Shown here one piece after another: positions 59,797 to 64,000 of a stretch of DNA of 64,000 bases. The position numbers and the translations under genes are program-made. A model generated the notes under the pieces. The model worked only from the letters and a program-made list of their open reading frames with translations. It was not told the origin of the DNA and made no database searches. How positions within the stretch are numbered: position 1 is the stretch's first letter; the number at the start of each line of letters is the position of its first letter. The DNA is taken from assembly GCA_029582155.1 (NCBI GenBank), contig CM055895.1, forward strand, positions 10,578,544 through 10,642,543. Direction: 5' to 3'. The DNA comes from Panopea generosa. Its lineage: Eukaryota; Mollusca; Bivalvia; Adapedonta; Hiatellidae.

Positions 59797-60451
59797 TTTC
59801 CTGATGACTGAAAGAATGTACGCAAAATACAAGAAGTTTATTTTCATTTTTTTTCTATAAGAAAATGAACTTTTATTCAAGGACATCACATTTACTTGTT
59901 TTAAATATTTACAATCATGACGTAACTCCTCCAACTGATAATTTCCCATGAACGCATGCCTGTGTACGTTAACTTAAGCTTGGGATATTTTTACAAATTT
60001 CGTATTTCTGATACGCTAAGAATGGTAATAAAGTCAGGTGTTTTATATATAAAACTGACGTCAATAAAATGCGGAATAATTTTTGCCGTTCCGGTAACAA
60101 ACTGAACAATAATAATGCATATGAACAATAGATAAATGAGACATGTTTGTATAAAATGTGCGCATTATTTATATAAATATAAGATATAAACATTTAGTGT
60201 TTGTTAGAAGTTCATGAGAGATATACCCTCCTGCAAAGGACAAGATGAACATTGAACATTTTACAAGTACATTTGTAATTCGTAAGAATTTGACCTTTTA
60301 CAAGCATATAAAGAACTTATAGCAATAACATTACAGTTCTAATACAATTAACTCACAAGCTATATTTAAGTATCGCTTCACACACATTCTCTAATCGTCT
60401 AGTGACAAAACGATAATTCAAAGTTATAGTAACATATTCGATTGCATATTT
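59797..60451 (-). promoter_or_regulatory. 5' flank of the intact SLC22 gene, conserved among paralogous copies
   Basis: Blocks shared with 22,935-23,400 and 40,970-41,035 ('tttcccatgaacgcatg', 'caattaactca', 'cgtctagtgacaaaac') stop exactly where a LINE begins at 60,452. The promoter should lie here or inside the LINE, but no TATA or initiator could be chosen with confidence. Confidence 0.4.
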
Positions 60452-60485
60452 TGAAGTAAGTAAGTAAGTAATTTCTTTATTTAAA

Positions 60486-60527
60486 GAGGGTAACTCAATT
60501 GGTAAACCAATCTTCCTTGAGTCCCTC
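60486..60527 (-). repeat. 3'-UTR hairpin of the CR1/L2-like LINE
   Basis: Nested pairing GAGGG/CCCTC, CTCAA/TTGAG and ATTGGT/ACCAAT with small bulges, 14 bases from the tetranucleotide tail. A stem at this place is a plausible recognition site for the element's own RT. Confidence 0.55.
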
Positions 60528-60894
60528 GTATAAACAAACAAGTACATATACATTTTCAAAAAGATAGAAAAATAACTTTCATTCAACTGCTGCATATATC
60601 ACACATTATAGATTAACACAATTTTCACACTATGCTCCTGGTTACAACTCTCATTTACGCGCACGTATATACATACACATACACACACTCTCGCTTTTTA
60701 TATTCGTATAAAGACCATTTTTCAATTTAGATACACATGCAATTGTACATGTAAATTTGAATATAATAGAGAATAACAACACAACAATAATAAAATCGAT
60801 AGAAAAAAAACAAAAATCTTTTTTTTTACAAAAACTAATAACAGTATGGTATTTATTAAGCATATGGCTGTTAGAGGTACATGTATTTCTAATT

Positions 60895-63513
60895 TCAATG
60901 TCCTTTTATCCAAATCAAACAATTACTTGCAAAAACATTTAACAAACACGCGTTTCTTATACTAAGTGGAATACTATTCCAAATAATTGCACCCGAATAT
61001 GATAGACTACCTTTAAACAGTTCTATTCTAGGTTTCGGAATAAAGACATTTTTATTTGAGCGTGAACGCAACAATATGGATGTATTATTGATTGACTCAC
61101 CGAAGTTGAACAGTTCACATAAATATGGCGGAGCTGTACTATTTGCTATGTTATACATGAGTTTTGCTGTTTGTAGAAAAACAGTTTGATCGATAGATAA
61201 AATATTCAGTCTTCAAATGAAATATAAAGACTTTCATATTCATTTCCTAAAATATATTTGCAGGCTCGCCTCTGCAGTTTAATTACTTATTTATATTTTT
61301 ATTTGAAGTATTTTCCCAAACTGTACAAAAATAATTGAAATGTGGTTGTATGTATGCTTTATAATATAATGTTCTTTGGTTGATGGAAAGATAATATTTT
61401 ACCTTTGATAATTGCCAGATATATGATTTTTTTTTAGAGAGATTGTAAATGCTTATTCCATAGCATGCAATCGTCAATTAATATTCCAAGGATAGTATCG
61501 CCTTTTGTTGTAGTTAATTTTGTACTGTTGTACGTAAGATATAATTGATTTGCTTTAAATGCTGTCGTTTCTAACGAGAGGTGATTAACATTTCTATGTT
61601 TTGTCAATATTCAATACCATACCATTCTTGAATGCATCACATATTAAGACGATTATTTGAAGTTTGCAAGTTACCTTTTAGAATATATGTATTTGTTTGT
61701 ATGTCATATAACGTTGTGTCATCTGCATATAAGTCAATTGTTGAAACGTTATTTATAAACAATGGTTAATCATTTATGAAAAGTAAAAATAACAATGGAC
61801 CTAAAATAGAACCCTGTGGAACCCCTGATGTTATACAATTGGTTTTTGAAGTTGCTGAACGTATACAACTTGACCTCTGTTTGTAAGGTAAGATTTCATC
61901 CACATCAAAAAAACGATCACTACATTTATAACTCTTTTTACTTTTGCTAGTAAATAAGTATGACTTTCGAGATCAAAGGCCTTCCGAAAATCGACCATGA
62001 CAGCTCCAACTAACTTGCCATCATTAATTGCCGTTAGCCATTTATCAATCATACGAATTAATGCAGATTCGGTTGAATGACCTTCCCTAAAACCACTTTG
62101 TGTTTTATGCAGTAAGTTATATTTATTTATAAATTTCATTAAATTAATATGACTAAATTTTTCTATAAGTTTTGATAATGTTGGCAAAATAGATATAGGA
62201 CGATAATTATTTACGTCATCCTTTCGGCCGCTTTTATAGAATGGTTTTATCTTTGCCTGTTTCCATATATGTGGAAATATTCCATCTCGCAGACTTTTAT
62301 TCACAATAAACATAACACTTTCATATATAACAGGGGATCATAGTTTTAGCAACCTTGGACCAATGCCATTAGATATACAATTTCCATCTGTTTTTTATCC
62401 CAAGAATTTGATTATTATTAGAGCTTTTAGCCGTGCCGAATTCTTTAAACAACTTCCATATTGACCGTGTATCATCTTTTCCCTGTTCTATTTTTGTACT
62501 ATACGATTTTTTCTTTGCATCGTGTATCGTTTGTGAAACCTTATTTCGTTCTGCTTTGTATTTATCCATATCCCCGTTGATTTAATATATATTTTTGGCC
62601 TTCATGATATCTAAAATGGTAGTACTTATCCAGTCTGGTTGTTTGTTATGCTTTGTTCTATGTTTCTTTATGGGAGCATGTTTGTCTACTACTTTTAAGA
62701 ATAAATTGATCCAATGTTCTAGCATGTAATCAACATTTGTATGAGTATTTATTGTTTCCCGTTGGATTTCCCTTAGGTCGTTTAAGAAGTTAAATTTGTT
62801 AACAATTTTAAAAGAACTATAAGTAATGAAATTGTGATAATTTTTCGTCTGGATACAGTTAAACTTACGATTACACAATATCGCGTAGTGATCACTTATA
62901 GATAATTTTTAACAAACACGTTCGAAATATTGTCTTCCCGGTTACTATAAATATAATCAATAAGTGTACTTGATTGGGCAGTTTCCTTAATTGGGTATAA
63001 GACTAATTGACTTAAACATAGAGAATAAACAAAATTACTCCAATTATTGTCTATAACAGTGTTCAAAAGATTTTTCATTAATATTGTCTAATATAATGAT
63101 TTCATTATTGTCCTTTGATGCATTATCAATAAGACCTTCAAATCTATCATTTCCAATCAATTTTAGCATCTGGGGGAACAGTAAAATGTGCCTACAATTA
63201 ATGATTTCCCCCTTTCCGGTAAACTTTCCAACCATAAACATGATATATCATTCATTTCTAAATCTTGTTTACGATTAACTTGAATTCCATTTTTTACCTA
63301 CACTATAATACCTCCACCAGCATTTAACATATTATCTTTTCTAAATGGCATTTGATATCCTTCAATTTTAAATACATTTGAATTTTTATGATCATTAAGT
63401 TTGGTTTCACTCAATCCAAATATATGCAAATACTTATTTTCTGGCCTTGTTAATAATATTTTAATTTTTGAACATTGTGTCAGGTTTTTCCCACATAGAC
63501 CTTGAAAAGTCAT
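60895..63513 (-). pseudogene. LINE ORF2 remnant: endonuclease, reverse transcriptase
   Basis: Endonuclease: IFGLSETKLNDHKNSNVF (catalytic Glu in ETKL), AGGGIIV, then a spoiled GDFN block (IIILDNIN), STLIDYIYSN, and ISDHYAILCNRK (SDH motif). Linker: HAPIKKHRTKHNKQPDWIS. RT: IKPFYKSGRKDDVNNYRPIS, KTQSGFREGHSTESALI, VMVDFRKAFDLESHTYLL (first Asp), a GVP block in broken frame, and LYADDTTLYD at about 61,705-61,735 (YADD). C-terminus: YNIANSTAPPYLCELFN and LSYSGAIIWNSIPLSIRN. At least eight stops or shifts are needed to join the parts, so it is inactive. Confidence 0.85.
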
Positions 63514-63848
63514 ATGTCCTATATTAAATACTTTTTTTATTAAGACACAAATTTAAAACATCGTCCGAACTGTTTTCACTATTATCATGCTTAAGCATGT
63601 GTGTGTCTTCTTTGTCACTGAGCGTTGTTTTCTCATTTGATTCAGTTACTGTTTGTGTTTTATTAACAAGTTAATATTTTATCTTCATTACTTGATAACT
63701 GTTGATTATATGTTCCGTCATTTCCAGGTAAAGTTAATTGTTACACAGGCCCATTTTAATAAATTGCATGTTTCACATATAAATGATAAGTTTATAAATT
63801 TATTTTTCACAAGTCTGGCGCCATTTATTTCGGCAGTAATGCCGAATT

Positions 63849-64000
63849 CCTATCTATACCAGCAATCTCTTTCATTATGGCCAGTAATTCTACAGTAATA
63901 ACATCGTATTGCTCGAGATTTATGACCTCCGTGTGCATGGCTGAAAACCCTATTATCTACGTAATCATTATGGCATTCTAAACAATTTGGTGATGCACTA
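63849..64000 (-). pseudogene. ORF1 C-terminus with a CCHC zinc knuckle (partial at window edge)
   Basis: The minus-strand frame entering at the window edge reads CLECHNDYVDNRVFSH, then HKSRAIRCYYCRITGHNERDCWYR and a stop. CYYC-x4-H-x4-C is a retroviral-type zinc knuckle; the preceding CxxC with HxxxH may form a second metal site. Such a finger closes ORF1 in some CR1/L2-like LINEs. It is open over all 48 visible codons. The region 63,520-63,848 is low-complexity AT-rich sequence. Confidence 0.6.

Larger units (their letters stand above)
60452..64000 (-). mobile_element. CR1/L2-like LINE, runs off the window
   Basis: Minus strand, 5' to 3': zinc-knuckle ORF1 end (64,000-63,849), endonuclease (63,513-62,880), linker, reverse transcriptase (62,313-61,290), C-terminal region (61,158-60,895), and a 3' UTR with a strong hairpin and a (TTAC)n tail at 60,452-60,472. 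The 3' boundary is fixed by loss of homology to the paralogous SLC22 flanks. The copy is at least 3.5 kb; its 5' end is outside. Confidence 0.8.

Noticed and set aside
1..64000. CRISPR array, bacterial operon, riboswitch
   Set aside because: The tandem arrays lack spacer structure and the gene content is clearly eukaryotic.

Overview
This window is animal nuclear DNA, most likely from a bivalve mollusc. The genes are split by introns with GT-AG sites, the base composition is AT-rich, and there are several decayed retrotransposon lineages. Repeat families that I associate with bivalve genomes also occur (from memory, not searched): about 175 bp units near position 380-900, 'aaggtcaaggtcac' units near 20.6-21.5 kb, and about 300 bp units near 35.1-35.8 kb. 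No bacterial or organellar feature is seen.

One gene can be assembled without a break: an 8-exon solute carrier of the SLC22 (organic ion transporter, major facilitator) family on the minus strand, from 59,796 to 48,781. Every exon junction has GT/AG signals, all phases agree, and the product is 510 residues. The rest of the window is best read as the ruins of a tandem array of the same gene. Copy A (14,259-12,035) keeps exons 4-8 with nonsense, deletion, frameshift and splice lesions. Copy B (39,211-36,946) keeps exons 2-5 with stops and a lost donor. A third relic (about 24,910-21,690) keeps only the 5' flank and the last-intron minisatellite. All copies share orientation, flanks and intronic minisatellites, so they arose by segmental duplication rather than retroposition.

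Layout: 0.4-5.1 kb, tandem repeat and a dispersed segment split by a LINE with a 14 bp target duplication. 5.6-9.2 kb, an I/Nimb-type LINE on the minus strand whose tail is the tetranucleotide array. 10.4 kb, a perfect 24 bp inverted repeat. 10.9-14.7 kb, SLC22 copy A. 15.0-15.4 kb, an SGNH-hydrolase fragment. 16.2-17.2 kb, a deleted Tc1/mariner element. 18.3-20.6 kb, dispersed segment II leading into an ORF1-like coding relic. 20.6-22.3 kb, mollusc-type repeats and a 64 bp minisatellite. 22.9-24.9 kb, SLC22 5' flank relic. 25.5-29.7 kb, dispersed segments III and IV, a tRNA-like sequence and a cluster of NRF1/YY1-like sites. 32.2-33.3 kb, a MULE remnant with inverted ends. 33.9-35.1 kb, a LINE fragment followed by about 300 bp tandem repeats. 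36.4-41.9 kb, SLC22 copy B. 43.2-46.7 kb, a DIRS/Ngaro-like tyrosine-recombinase retroelement with an SGNH module. 47.4 kb, a hammerhead-ribozyme-like motif. 47.7-60.45 kb, the intact SLC22 gene, with a fifth LINE in intron 5 and a SINE in intron 6. 60.45-64.0 kb, a CR1/L2-like LINE running off the window end.

The only likely functional product is the SLC22 transporter. All mobile-element genes seen here carry stops, frameshifts or deletions. Short ORFs elsewhere look like chance or repeat-derived frames. All family assignments come from reading motifs by eye; no database search was run.
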